Of a DNA stretch of 64,000 nucleotides, positions 25,853 to 35,254 are shown in pieces. The DNA comes from an uncultured Chloroflexales bacterium. GTDB lineage: Bacteria > Chloroflexota > Chloroflexia > Chloroflexales > Chloroflexaceae. Both the position numbers and the translations under genes were made by a program. Location of the stretch: assembly GCA_937918935.1 (NCBI GenBank), contig CAKZSI010000036.1, positions 20,343-84,342 of the forward strand, written 5' to 3'. The notes under the pieces are model-generated. The model had not been told where the DNA came from. It worked only from the letters and a program-made list of their open reading frames with translations, and made no database searches. Position 1 is the stretch's first letter. Every line of letters begins with the position of its first letter.

Positions 25853-28015
25853 TCAGCCGGCAGGCAGGTAGATGACAAACTTCGTCCCGCGCCCCACTTC
25901 CGACTGGAGCGTAATCGCCCCCTGCATCTGCTTGATCAGGCTGTAGCTGATCGCCAGACCCAGACCGCTGCCCTTACCGGGACCTTTCGTCGTGAAGTAC
26001 GGCTCGAACATGCGTGCTGCAACCTCGGGGGCGATCCCGCTGCCGGTGTCGCGAACCGTCAATTGCACGTATCTGCCCGGCGTCAGCTCAGGCACATCAG
26101 GATGCTGCCGGACAATCTCGCAACGGCCAGTGCTGATCGTGATCCGCCCGCCTGACGGCATCGCATCACACGCATTCTTGACCAGATTGACCAGGACTCG
26201 CTCGAGCTGGGTCGGTTCAACCTGACAAAAAAGATTATCATAATTCAGATCGTAATTGATCTCGATGTTCTTCCCCAATAAAGATCGCAATAACAGATCA
26301 GCTCGCCGCACCAGTTCATTCAGGTCAAGGCGCTGCATCGACATCTCGTCACGCTGACCGATGAGCTGCAGTTCGCGCACCAAAGCCTGGCCCCGTTTCA
26401 GCACCGACAGGATGGCATCGAGATCGGTCCGCGCCGGGTGGTTGCCTTCCAGATTCTCCAGTGCCAGTTCACTGCGTGCTTCGACAACCGTGAGCAGATT
26501 GTTGAAGTCATGGGCGATACCGCTCGCCATCTGACCTATGGCCTCAAACCGGTCCAGACGGGCCAGTCCAGTGGATAATCGAGACGTGAGGAGGGCCTGA
26601 GCCAGCCGTTCGGCAAGTTCCTGTACCGTTTCCGGATCAATACGCTGACAGATCCCCGCCGGGTGCCTGCTAAACAGCAACAACGCGCCAAGGGGTTGAT
26701 CCTGGACGATCAGCGGCGCCGCGATGAGCATGACTGGCCGTATGGCCGCCCATGGCCCCTCGCGCGCTCCGCCGGGAGCGATCCGGACCGCCAGCTCCTG
26801 CCCTTTGAGATCAAACAATATAAGGGGTTGGCGCTGCTGGAGCACCTGGGCAAGCAGGTACGGTTCAGCCGGGTCAGCGGTGATCTGGCGCAGCACGGCG
26901 AGGTGCGGCGCGCAGCGCGGGTCAACGCAGGCGGCGGCGCCAGTCTGTAGCCGTCCATCGCCATCGAGGAGATCGATGCAACAGCCATCAACCCGGGCAG
27001 CGATGCGCCTGGCGACGGCGTTCAGCCTCTGCGCCTGGTCAGCGTCCTGTGTCAGAATACTCCCGACATCGGCCAGAAGCCGCGTGGCATACAGCCGGCG
27101 CTCCCGCTCGGCAACCAGGGCGCTCATGATCAGCCCGGTTACAACCAGAACGGCCAGGAAGGTCTGTAGAAAAAACAGGCCGTTGTCGAAAGCCGCAACG
27201 ACGAACGGCCCGTTCCCCAGCCTGGTCAGCCCGATCGTCAGGATAGAGATGACGCCAATCGCGACAGCGGCGCCGTGGGGTCTGAACCGCAGGGCGGCCC
27301 AGATGACGAAGACGAAGAGCACGTAGGCGTAGTTTAACTCGAAACGCATCACGATGCCGGTGACCGTGATGAGCAGGCCATACATCACGACCACCTCGAC
27401 GATGCGATTCCAGCGAAGGTAACGAATCCGCAGCCGCTGGAACGCAACCAGCGCCGGCGCAACCGTCAGGACGCCCATGACGTCGCCGATCCACCAGACG
27501 CGCCAGAAGTGCCAGGCTTCGGCGCCAGGAACCCCCTGGCTGAGCATAAATAACACCACCACCCCGGTGGCAGCAAGCGGAACGCTGACCAGTATCGTGA
27601 CCGCGATGAACGCCAGTATTTCCTTGAGCGAGTCGAGTTCAAACGGGGAAGCAAGCAGCGGCCGGAGCAACGCCACGCCAATGACCGCCTCCAGCGTGGA
27701 AAACACTGCGATTCCAATCTCTATGGGGATCGGAATACCTATCCATATTCCGGTAATCATTTCACCAACGAACACGCCCGGCCAGAGCCACAGGCCTTCC
27801 TGGAACAGGGCCAGGAAAACAACCCCGGACAAGGGCCAGACCGGCGAGAACGGGTTCGGCGCAGTGGCAAAGAGCAGCCCGAGCGATGCTATGGCCACGT
27901 ACACTCCGCAGAGGAGCGCATTGAGGATGACCAGGCGAACCAGGCGTGTTTGTGAGAAGTGGCCGAAGGCGGACACGGGTTGGACGGATCTGGCAGGCTG
28001 CCACTCGCTGCTCAT
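25853..28015 (-). CDS. MASE1-GAF sensor histidine kinase
   Basis: The 720-residue product has an N-terminal MASE1 membrane region (about 25-310, roughly eight helices, with 'ATAPNPFSPVWPLSGVVFLAL'). A GAF-like domain (about 325-480) follows, then a DHp helix with the phospho-acceptor in 'ASGIAHDFNNLLTVV' (His near residue 500). The HATPase has 'LVNLVKNACDAMPSGG', 'VRDTGSGIAP' and 'KGSGLGLAISYSLIKQ'. It would sense a signal at the membrane or cytosol and pass phosphate to an unlinked response regulator, since none is encoded nearby. 'HDFNN' places it with the HWE/NtrB-like class that often lacks a fixed partner. Confidence 0.9.
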   Translation of the reverse strand: MSSEWQPARSVQPVSAFGHFSQTRLVRLVILNALLCGVYVAIASLGLLFATAPNPFSPVWPLSGVVFLALFQEGLWLWPGVFVGEMITGIWIGIPIPIEIGIAVFSTLEAVIGVALLRPLLASPFELDSLKEILAFIAVTILVSVPLAATGVVVLFMLSQGVPGAEAWHFWRVWWIGDVMGVLTVAPALVAFQRLRIRYLRWNRIVEVVVMYGLLITVTGIVMRFELNYAYVLFVFVIWAALRFRPHGAAVAIGVISILTIGLTRLGNGPFVVAAFDNGLFFLQTFLAVLVVTGLIMSALVAERERRLYATRLLADVGSILTQDADQAQRLNAVARRIAARVDGCCIDLLDGDGRLQTGAAACVDPRCAPHLAVLRQITADPAEPYLLAQVLQQRQPLILFDLKGQELAVRIAPGGAREGPWAAIRPVMLIAAPLIVQDQPLGALLLFSRHPAGICQRIDPETVQELAERLAQALLTSRLSTGLARLDRFEAIGQMASGIAHDFNNLLTVVEARSELALENLEGNHPARTDLDAILSVLKRGQALVRELQLIGQRDEMSMQRLDLNELVRRADLLLRSLLGKNIEINYDLNYDNLFCQVEPTQLERVLVNLVKNACDAMPSGGRITISTGRCEIVRQHPDVPELTPGRYVQLTVRDTGSGIAPEVAARMFEPYFTTKGPGKGSGLGLAISYSLIKQMQGAITLQSEVGRGTKFVIYLPAG

Positions 28016-28852
28016 ACAGTCGTATGTGCGCGCACCTGGACAGCGGCTCGGGCCCAGGTATCACAGGCTATGAAGGAATGACACCTCGACTTTTCCAGGA
28101 AGTCAGAGGTACATGTTCACACAGCTTCTACCCCGACGCCGAACGCATACGTCAGAGAGGGCTTGACTGGCGATGACTACGGAATTATAGCACACGGCAG
28201 AAACCCTACCCCCAGCAATGCTCCTGCTAGCCCGGCTGTAGTGTGAGGGCTTTGATGCCTGTTGCGCCGCTTGCTTCGACCGCGGCCTTGAGCCAGATCC
28301 GGCCCTCGCCGCGTTCGATGTGCGCCAGACACCGGCGCTCCTCAAGGACCTGGCCCACCGTTACGGTCTGCCCGGTGATCCGAGGCGGCCTCGTCCAGAT
28401 CCTTGACGTAATTCCTTAGAATGCTGGAGAGTCATCACCATGGCCGGGAACCGCTCGCTGTCACGTCGCCCCCGTAGTGATCATTGACCAACGCCTGGTT
28501 GGAACGACCTTGCACCAGATTGCCTTAGAGATGCAGATCAGTTACTATACGGCTACTCATACGGCGCGCACTGTCCAGGCCAATCTGCAGCAGGCGTTCA
28601 TGCAGCGGGGCTTGCCGGTGGCCATGCGCATGGTATCGGGAGGCGATGTTGGCAGGAAGCACGCGGCTGGCGAGCCGGACGCGCTCCTGTCGAGGCTGAT
28701 TGACCCGGGCGTGGGACTGAACGTCAGTCGGCCCTATCGGTTCACCGAGCAGGCAATCATGGGCGGACGTGTTACCCAGAACCGGAATCGGGGCAATCCC
28801 GGTGAACACGACCGGGTTCCTCAGACCCCTGTCTCAACCGAACGGATATCTG
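28016..28852. other. Long region with possible gene fragments between histidine kinase and proC
   Basis: Two short plus-strand frames look protein-like but incomplete. Positions 28242-28406 encode about 54 residues including 'FDRGLEPDPALAAFDVRQTP' and 'LLKDLAHRYGLPGD', with no start codon. Positions 28477-28860 are described separately. The rest holds nothing I recognise. This looks like decayed DNA, possibly an old insertion site. Confidence 0.4.
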
Positions 28853-28860
28853 ATGATTAA
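28477..28860 (+). pseudogene. Helix-turn-helix fragment of unknown origin
   Basis: A GTG-started frame of 127 residues opens with 'TTLHQIALEMQISYYTATHT', a helix-turn-helix-like segment followed by a basic helix. Such segments occur in transposases and in positive regulators. After about residue 50 the composition becomes irregular and no fold is visible. It overlaps the proC start by eight bases. I treat it as a probable remnant; a genuine small DNA-binding protein is the alternative. Confidence 0.3.
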
Positions 28861-29671
28861 AGACCTGCACATTGGCGTGATCGGCCCCGGGGCGATGGGC
28901 GAGGCGATCATTGGCGGGTTGCTGCGCCAGGAACTGGTGGAATCTGAGCAGATCCTGGTAAGCCATCCCCGCGAGGACCGCCGCCGGGAACTGGCAGCTC
29001 GCTACGGGGTGCACACCAGCCACGACAACCTCGCCGCCGCCGAGTGGGGCCGGGTGGTGATTTTTGCCGTCAAACCTCAGCAACTCAAGCGCGTGCTCCC
29101 ACCGCTACGCGGCGCCCTGCGCGGCGAAGACCTGGTCATCTCGGTGGTCGCCGGGGCGACTATCGCCACCTTCGCCCAGGCCCTCGAGCATCCCGCCATC
29201 GTGCGGAGCATGCCCAACACCCCGGCGATCATCGGCGAGGGGATGACCGTCTGGACGGCGGGACCCGAGGTCAACGAGAACCAGCGCGGCTGGGCGCGCA
29301 CGGTGCTCGGCGCCCTGGGCCACGAACTGTTCGTTGACACCGAAGCTTACCTGGATATGGCCACAGCGATCAATGGCACCGGTCCGGCCTATTTCTTTCT
29401 GATGATGGAAGCGATGATTGACGCCGGCGTACATCTGGGCCTCTCGCGGCGCATCGCCGAAGAACTGGTGCTCCAGACCATGCTCGGCTCGGTGCGCTAC
29501 GCCTTGCAGAGCGGCCTGCACCCGGCCCAACTACGCAACGCCGTGACCTCGCCGGGCGGCACCAGCGCCGCGGCCCTGGCCGAACTGGAGCGGGGCGGCA
29601 TGCGCACCGTCCTCGCCGACGCCATCTGGGCCGCCTACCGGCGCTCCGTTGAACTGGGCAAGCAGCAGTAA
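28853..29671 (+). CDS. proC: Pyrroline-5-carboxylate reductase
   Basis: The enzyme performs the last step of proline synthesis, reducing pyrroline-5-carboxylate with NAD(P)H. The 272-residue product starts 'MIKDLHIGVIGPGAMGEAII' (dinucleotide fold) and contains 'VIFAVKPQQLKRVLPPL', 'RSMPNTPAIIGEGMTVW' and the C-terminal signature 'LRNAVTSPGGTSAAALAELE'. The ATG at 28853 places the Gly-rich loop at the usual position. The PD-(D/E)XK-like gene begins 13 bases after its stop, so both are likely on one transcript. Confidence 0.95.
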   Translation: MIKDLHIGVIGPGAMGEAIIGGLLRQELVESEQILVSHPREDRRRELAARYGVHTSHDNLAAAEWGRVVIFAVKPQQLKRVLPPLRGALRGEDLVISVVAGATIATFAQALEHPAIVRSMPNTPAIIGEGMTVWTAGPEVNENQRGWARTVLGALGHELFVDTEAYLDMATAINGTGPAYFFLMMEAMIDAGVHLGLSRRIAEELVLQTMLGSVRYALQSGLHPAQLRNAVTSPGGTSAAALAELERGGMRTVLADAIWAAYRRSVELGKQQ

Positions 29672-29684
29672 CTCGAGCACGCCA

Positions 29685-30464
29685 ATGATCACCTACAGTC
29701 GCCCGCGCCTGATCACCGAAGACGACAAATACTACCGCGCCTACGTCGAGAGCTTCAAGCTGCAGCGCAAGAATCAGAAAGCTATGCGCCCGCCGCGCCA
29801 GCGCGACCTCTTCGGGGCCGAGGCCGAGGCCGCCCTGCGCGCATGGCTCGGCGAGCGTCTCGAACTCGACGAGCGGCGCATCCTGGCCTACGAAGAGCGG
29901 CGCAACAAGCGCGGGGTGATCAAGTATCGTGAACTGGACGCCCTGCACCTCGCCGATCGCAGCGCATGGGTCTTCGAGATCAAGGCCAGCCGCACCGCCA
30001 GCGCCCTGCGCCGGGCGGCCGGGCAACTGCAAGAGACCCGCGCCATCCTCAAGCTGCTCTACCCCACGGTGCGGGTGACGATCCTGCTGGTGGACACCGG
30101 CATCCCCGCCAGCGTCGAGGAGGTCGAGGCGCTGATGGCCTCCGACCGGCCGCCACCCCGCCGCCCGGAATTGCTCAGCGAGGTCACCACCGCCGTGCCC
30201 GAACTGCGGCTGGTCGAGAGCCTGGAGGGCGAACCCGACGCCGAGCGCATCGACGTGCTGCGCTTCGGCGTCGAGGATATCATCGCCATCACCGGGGCAG
30301 AAAACCTGTCGCTCGACTGGGAAGCCGACGACGAAGAGCCCGAGGAACCGGGCGAGGCGCGCCCGGCCTCCTCGCTCTACGCAACCAGCGCCGAGGAGGC
30401 CACGGATCAGGACGACGACGACAACCCGCTCGCTGCGGCGCTGCGCAAGGCCGGGCTACGTTAA
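29685..30464 (+). CDS. Uncharacterised protein with a PD-(D/E)XK-like nuclease core
   Basis: The 259-residue product contains 'KYRELDALHLADRSAWVFEIKASR' split across about residues 76-100: an Asp at the end of one strand, a short turn and an E-I-K motif on the next, the typical PD-(D/E)XK active-site layout. A following helix 'ALRRAAGQLQETRAILKL' fits the fold. Residues 210-250 form a strongly acidic tail with an EEPEEPGE stretch and a run of Asp. The N-terminus is basic. No restriction or repair partner lies next to it; it follows proC closely. The nuclease role is inferred from the motif only. Confidence 0.6.
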   Translation: MITYSRPRLITEDDKYYRAYVESFKLQRKNQKAMRPPRQRDLFGAEAEAALRAWLGERLELDERRILAYEERRNKRGVIKYRELDALHLADRSAWVFEIKASRTASALRRAAGQLQETRAILKLLYPTVRVTILLVDTGIPASVEEVEALMASDRPPPRRPELLSEVTTAVPELRLVESLEGEPDAERIDVLRFGVEDIIAITGAENLSLDWEADDEEPEEPGEARPASSLYATSAEEATDQDDDDNPLAAALRKAGLR

Positions 30465-30578
30465 GAGCCTATCTGGAGAACCAGCTTATCCGATTACTTT
30501 CTGGGAGGGTTTCGCTCTCCCAGAACCGCACCTCCAACTGGCAGTTCGTGGCGCATGGCGCCCCTTCGATCAGCAGCG

Positions 30579-32012
30579 ATGTCCTTCCGCACGCCTCTGG
30601 CCATTGTAACGGGCAAAGTAGCCGGCACACTCTCGCGGCAGTTCCGCCTGGGGGGTGGTACGACCCTGCCCGGCAGCCTGGCGCGCCGCCTGGCCCCGGA
30701 CGTGCTGGGCACACTCGCCGCCGCGCTGCCCCACGGCGTCCTGCTCCTCTCCGGCACCAACGGCAAAACCACCACCAGCCGCATGCTGGCCGATATGTTG
30801 AGCGCCAGCGGCGAGCACGTGCTGCACAATCGCGCCGGCGCCAACCTCATCGCTGGCCTCACCGCCACGGCCATCGCCAACGCTGACTGGCGTGGGCGCC
30901 CGCGGGCCACCATCGGCCTGTTCGAGACCGACGAAGCCGCGCTGCCCCGGGCGATCGCCGAAACCCGCCCGCGGCTGGTGCTGATCCACAACCTCTTTCG
31001 CGATCAACTCGACCGCTACGGCGAGGTGGACACGGTCGCCACAGCCTGGCGCGCGGCCCTCACCGAACTGCCCGCCGAAGCCACGGTGGCCCTGAACGCT
31101 GACGACCCCGCCGTAGCCGACCTGGGCGCCAACCTACGCGCACGGGTCGTGTACTACGGGCTCGACGATCCGCAGCACGCCACGGGCGCAGGGGCGCACA
31201 TTGCCGACTCACAGTTCTGCCGAGGCTGCGGGCAGCGGTACGTGTACGATCTGGCCTTCTACGCCCACATCGGCCACTACCACTGCCCGGAATGCGGGCG
31301 CCGCCGGCCAGAACCGCAGGTACGGCTCGTCCGGCTGCGGCTGCGGGGAACGGCGGGGAGCAACCTCTGCCTGCTCTACCCCGGCGGCGCGCTGGAGGTA
31401 GACCTGCCCCTTCCGGGCCTGTACAACGCCATGAACGCCACCGCTGCCCTGACCGCCGCCCTGGTGCTGGGGGTGACGCCATCCAGCGCCCGCGCAGCCC
31501 TCGAAAGCTTCCGCGCCGCCTTCGGGCGCATCGAGCGCCTCACCGCCGGCCCGGGTGGCGCGCCCATGCTCATCGCGCTGATCAAGAACCCCGTCGGCGC
31601 CAGCGAGACAGTGCGCATGCTCGTGGACGGCAGTGAACCCACCGACACCAGCGTCAATGATCAGGCAGGTGATGCCGGATTGCACCTGCTTATCGCCATC
31701 AACGACCGCTTCGCCGATGGCGCCGACGTCTCGTGGCTCTGGGACGCCGAGTTTGAGCCGCTGGCCGAGCGCCTGGCGCGGGTCACCCTGAGCGGCACAC
31801 GCGCCGAAGACATGGCCGTACGGCTCAAATATGCCGGCGTGCCCGAAGCGCAGATGCGTCTCGAACCCGATCTGGGGCGTGCCGTAGACGTGGCTCTGGC
31901 CAGCCTGCCCACTGGAGGGACCCTCTTCGTTCTGCCCACGTACACGGCGATGCTCGACCTGCGTAACATCCTCGCTCGGCGCGGCTGGGTGCGACAGTTC
32001 TGGGAAGTATAA
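30579..32012 (+). CDS. murT: Lipid II isoglutaminyl synthase, MurT-type Mur ligase subunit
   Basis: The 477-residue product has the Mur ligase ATP loop 'LLSGTNGKTTTSRMLADML', 'HNRAGANLIAGLTA', and a zinc-ribbon pair 'CRGCG' and 'CPECG' (about 210-240), which is the hallmark of MurT. The C-terminal domain includes 'KNPVGASETVRML', the MurT 'NPxG' region. MurT with the glutaminase GatD amidates the glutamate of lipid II in peptidoglycan. gatD normally lies beside murT, but here moaB follows, so the partner must be elsewhere or the protein has another partner. Start: ATG at 30579; 30555 is possible. Confidence 0.88.
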   Translation: MSFRTPLAIVTGKVAGTLSRQFRLGGGTTLPGSLARRLAPDVLGTLAAALPHGVLLLSGTNGKTTTSRMLADMLSASGEHVLHNRAGANLIAGLTATAIANADWRGRPRATIGLFETDEAALPRAIAETRPRLVLIHNLFRDQLDRYGEVDTVATAWRAALTELPAEATVALNADDPAVADLGANLRARVVYYGLDDPQHATGAGAHIADSQFCRGCGQRYVYDLAFYAHIGHYHCPECGRRRPEPQVRLVRLRLRGTAGSNLCLLYPGGALEVDLPLPGLYNAMNATAALTAALVLGVTPSSARAALESFRAAFGRIERLTAGPGGAPMLIALIKNPVGASETVRMLVDGSEPTDTSVNDQAGDAGLHLLIAINDRFADGADVSWLWDAEFEPLAERLARVTLSGTRAEDMAVRLKYAGVPEAQMRLEPDLGRAVDVALASLPTGGTLFVLPTYTAMLDLRNILARRGWVRQFWEV

Positions 32013-32189
32013 TGTTTCTCTGTTGGGGAGGGACAGGGGGAGGCTCTGCCTCCCCGCAACCACTTGATGGATCGCGGAGGGCCGCGCCTCCCCTGGCCGG
32101 GAAGATCTGGGAGGGCAACGCCCCCCAGGCCTTCACTAAAGGAAAGCATCGGGGCAACCAGATTGCCCCGCACTCCAGGAGCAAGACCC

Positions 32190-32699
32190 ATGGGACACGA
32201 GGAGCACGAACGGCGCGCCCGTGAGGCCGCCACGGCCATTCGTTGTGGCGTGCTGACAATCAGCGATACCCGTACCCCCGAAAGCGACGAAAGCGGCGCC
32301 ATCATCCGCTCCCTGCTCACACAGGCAGGACATGATGTGGTAAGATATGCGGTAGCGCGCGATGAACCGGCGGAGATCGCCAGCCTGGTACGCGACTATG
32401 CGGCGGAAGGGTGCAAACTGATTATCACCAATGGCGGCACGGGCATCGCCCGCCGCGATAGCACCTTTGAGGCGATTGACGGTCTGCTGGCAAAACGACT
32501 GCCAGGGTTTGGCGAGTTGTTCCGCATGCTTTCCTACGGAGAGATCGGCCCGGCCGCGATGCTCTCGCGGGCCACGGCTGGCGTCTACGGTGAAGCGTTA
32601 ATCTTTTGTTTGCCCGGCTCCACCAATGCTGTTCGCCTGGCGATGGAACGGCTCATTCTGCCTCAACTGGCCCACCTGGTCTGGGAAACGGTGCGCTAG
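32190..32699 (+). CDS. moaB: Molybdenum cofactor biosynthesis protein MoaB/MogA family
   Basis: The 169-residue product shows 'CGVLTISDTRTPESDESGAI', 'KLIITNGGTGIARRDSTFEAI' and 'AGVYGEALIFCLPGSTNAVRLAME', the conserved molybdopterin-binding (MoCF) motifs. Family members adenylylate molybdopterin before molybdenum insertion. This suits an organism with CoxS/CoxM-type molybdo-enzyme parts further along the window. AGGAG lies about 8 bases before the ATG at 32190. The preceding 177 bases hold a GGGGAGG...CCTCCCC palindrome copy. Confidence 0.93.
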   Translation: MGHEEHERRAREAATAIRCGVLTISDTRTPESDESGAIIRSLLTQAGHDVVRYAVARDEPAEIASLVRDYAAEGCKLIITNGGTGIARRDSTFEAIDGLLAKRLPGFGELFRMLSYGEIGPAAMLSRATAGVYGEALIFCLPGSTNAVRLAMERLILPQLAHLVWETVR

Positions 32700-32793
32700 T
32701 GCCGCAGTGGTAGCAGTCGTCTGGTATACTGTGCTGCGTCGCAGCGTCAATACTGCCGTTCTCTGCATAGCTGTGTAAGGAGCCAGAGAGCCC

Positions 32794-33429
32794 ATGACGT
32801 CAGTAGAAGAATTCCGTGGCCTGCATTACCCCAATAAAATCGGACGGCTCACGTTCATTTCGCTTGAAGAGGTTATGGGCCAGAATGGAGTGAAGGCGCT
32901 GCTCCGCCTGGCTGATCTCCCGCAGTACCTCGATGCCTATCCACCGAACGATTTGAAGCGCGAGTTCCCCTTCGAGGCCATTTCCGCTACTTCAGTCGCA
33001 TTAGGCACGATGTACGGCCCGCGGGGGGCACGCGGCCTCGAGTTGCGCATGGGTCGCGTGGCCTTCACCCTCGGGCTGAAGGAATTTGGCCCCCTTCTGG
33101 GGATGGCTGACCTGGCCCTCAAACTGATGCCGATCACCATGAAGCTGAAAATCGTGCTGAACGCCACGGCGCAGACGTTTGACCGCTTCAGTGATCAGTC
33201 CAGCCACGTCGAAGAGGAACGCGGGCAGTTCATCTACCATATTACGCGGTGCTCGAACTGTATTACGCGCCCCGAACCCGGGCCGGTGTTCTACATGGCG
33301 CGGGGGATCATCGAAGAGGCGACGGCCTGGGTCTCCGGTGGCCGCCGGTTTGCCGTCGAACAGTGCTCGTGCATCGGGCAGGGCGCCTCATCGTGCAGTT
33401 TCACCATTGGTAAGGAACCCCTCGAGTAA
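32794..33429 (+). CDS. V4R-domain protein
   Basis: The 211-residue product ends with the V4R signature: '[20 protein letters not shown]' followed by FTI, with conserved Cys residues, preceded by '[24 protein letters not shown]'. V4R domains bind small ligands and occur in bacteriochlorophyll 4-vinyl reductase (BchJ) and in regulators. The N-terminal 80 residues ('[20 protein letters not shown]') resemble the N-terminus of related stand-alone proteins in phototrophic Chloroflexota. No bch gene is nearby, so assigning it to pigment synthesis would be speculative. TATACT (32725-32730) may be its -10. Confidence 0.8.
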   Translation: MTSVEEFRGLHYPNKIGRLTFISLEEVMGQNGVKALLRLADLPQYLDAYPPNDLKREFPFEAISATSVALGTMYGPRGARGLELRMGRVAFTLGLKEFGPLLGMADLALKLMPITMKLKIVLNATAQTFDRFSDQSSHVEEERGQFIYHITRCSNCITRPEPGPVFYMARGIIEEATAWVSGGRRFAVEQCSCIGQGASSCSFTIGKEPLE

Positions 33430-33566
33430 TCGTCGCGTTGACCGCCCGGCAACCCACCTCTCCGCCAACGGGCAGTGTGCCGGGTAGCGCGGCTGTCGGT
33501 CATCGAGAAAATGGTACCGCTCGTTTGAACCTTTCTGGCAGTAAACGCCACCCATCACCAGATTCT

Positions 33567-33779
33567 ATGCTTCGCTGGCTTGCTATCAAGTTCATCCGCT
33601 TCTATCAACTGGCGATCTCCCCGTGGTTGCCGCCGAGCTGCATCTACACGCCAACCTGCTCGCAGTATGGCATCGAAGCCATCAGCAAGTACGGCGTGTT
33701 CAAGGGCGGCTGGTTGACCCTGAAGCGCCTCCTGCGCTGCGCCCCCTGGGGTCGCGGCGGGTATGATCCCGTCCCCTGA
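33567..33779 (+). CDS. yidD: Membrane protein insertion efficiency factor YidD
   Basis: The 70-residue product has the full family pattern: '[20 protein letters not shown]', '[14 protein letters not shown]' and '[24 protein letters not shown]', with three conserved cysteines. YidD assists the YidC insertase at the cytoplasmic face of the membrane. The usual neighbours rnpA, yidC and rpmH are absent here. The ATG at 33567 matches the family start; the upstream frame continues without similarity. Confidence 0.92.
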   Translation: MLRWLAIKFIRFYQLAISPWLPPSCIYTPTCSQYGIEAISKYGVFKGGWLTLKRLLRCAPWGRGGYDPVP

Positions 33780-34024
33780 AGACCCTGCAACCCTGTCCGC
33801 CGGCTGCTCGTCATACTCTTCGAGCAGGCGCCCCTATGACGAAAGTCGGGGATGCCGCTCCGCCCGCGGAGTGATGCTCGGAGGCACGATCTGTGCCATA
33901 CTGGGCGCAGTGCAGAAGTGACGATGGCGCCGCAGCGCCCGCCAGACAGATCGCCCCTCCGGGCCAGCGCCCTAGCCGGTGGCTCAGATTGCCGCAGCGG
34001 GTTGCAGCGCCAGGAAGGTCAACG

Positions 34025-34702
34025 GTGGCAGAACCAACGCGTGAGTTGATCGCCCGGGCGCAAGAGGGTGACCCCCAGGCACTGACGCAGATCGTCCTGG
34101 GCCAGCAACATTATGTCTACAGCATTGCGATGAGCGTGCTGAAGAACCCCGAAGACGCCGCCGACCTGACCCAGGAGGCGTTTATCAGGCTGTTTCGCGC
34201 GTTGCCGCAGTACAACGGCGAGAGTCGTTTTACCACCTGGCTGTACCGGCTGGTGGTAAACCTGTGTCGTGACGAGTTGCGCCGGCGTGGGCGCCAGGCG
34301 CCCATCGCTCCCTCGGCGTCCGAAGACGAAGAAGCCGACCAGATTGCCAGTATCGCCGACGACGACCGCTGGGCCAATCCCGCCGAGGCCCTCGATACCC
34401 GTGAACTGCGTGATCAGGTGCGCCAGGCGCTCGGACAACTTGAGGAGCACTACCGGCTAGTGCTGACGTTGTACTACTTCGAGGACCTGAAGTACACCGA
34501 CATCGCGGAGATCCTCGATATTCCGCTGAACACGGTGAAGAGCCACATCCGGCGCGGCAAGGAACGCCTGGCGGCTATTCTGGAGGCTCAGGAGCACCCT
34601 CCGGCCACGCGCACGGTAGCGCAGCCGCGCCGTGAGGACCGCCGGGACCAGTTCCCCGGCCCCGTGCCGCTGAGCCTGCTGGCGGGCGCAGTCGGAAGAT
34701 AA
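34025..34702 (+). CDS. ECF-type sigma-70 family RNA polymerase sigma factor
   Basis: The 225-residue product has a sigma region 2 with 'NPEDAADLTQEAFIRLFRAL' and 'GESRFTTWLYRLVVNLCRDELRRR'. Region 4 reads 'YRLVLTLYYFEDLKYTDIAEILDIPLNTVKSHIRRGKERL', a canonical helix-turn-helix. The tail after region 4 is about 45 residues and Pro/Arg-rich. The start is GTG with AGGAAGG upstream, which makes the product fit the family length. The next gene encodes a membrane protein that could be its anti-sigma factor. Confidence 0.93.
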   Translation: MAEPTRELIARAQEGDPQALTQIVLGQQHYVYSIAMSVLKNPEDAADLTQEAFIRLFRALPQYNGESRFTTWLYRLVVNLCRDELRRRGRQAPIAPSASEDEEADQIASIADDDRWANPAEALDTRELRDQVRQALGQLEEHYRLVLTLYYFEDLKYTDIAEILDIPLNTVKSHIRRGKERLAAILEAQEHPPATRTVAQPRREDRRDQFPGPVPLSLLAGAVGR

Positions 34703-34780
34703 TTTCTGGATTGCCGTGTATGGCCTCCTCATGAGACCTGGCGATGATGCGCATGCAGTCCATTCAACAGGAATAAGACG

Positions 34781-35254
34781 ATGCGTGACCCTCTGGAACC
34801 AACCCCGCGTGGCCCGGATGACGCCCTCGATCAGGTTCTGCGTCAGGAACTGCGCTGGGAAGCGCCGCCGGAAGTTACCGCATTCCTGCTGGGGCTGATC
34901 CCCAACGGAACCTTGTGGGCCGAGACGCTCCAGCGCCCGCGCCCACAGCCGTGGTACAGCACGCTCGTGCTGATCCTGACCGCTGTGGCGGTTGGCCTCT
35001 CGCTGGCCGTGGCCTGGCAGGTCATCGGCTCGCTCAGCGCCGAACTGGGCCTTATCGCCATCGTGGAACAACTCCGCGCCGCACCCGAGATTGGCCTCCA
35101 GCGGTTGTATGATGCGCTGCCAGTCTCACGCCATATCGTGGCCGTGCTGGTGATCGTGCGCGAACAACTCCACTGGCTCCTGCTCGCGATTATGCTCTGG
35201 CTGGCCCTTGATGGCTGGCAGCCGCAGCGCCTCTCCACGCGCCAGACGCGGTAG
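34781..35254 (+). CDS. Small membrane protein, possible anti-sigma factor
   Basis: The 157-residue product has a cytosolic N-terminal segment (1-58) with 'ALDQVLRQELRWEAPPEVTAFLLGLI', a membrane helix (about 60-82) and a second hydrophobic segment near 120-140. The position 78 bases after an ECF sigma gene, the short acidic/helical N-terminus and the membrane anchor suggest an anti-sigma role. No zinc-binding anti-sigma motif (HxxxCxxC) is present. I do not recognise a named family. Confidence 0.6.
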   Translation: MRDPLEPTPRGPDDALDQVLRQELRWEAPPEVTAFLLGLIPNGTLWAETLQRPRPQPWYSTLVLILTAVAVGLSLAVAWQVIGSLSAELGLIAIVEQLRAAPEIGLQRLYDALPVSRHIVAVLVIVREQLHWLLLAIMLWLALDGWQPQRLSTRQTR

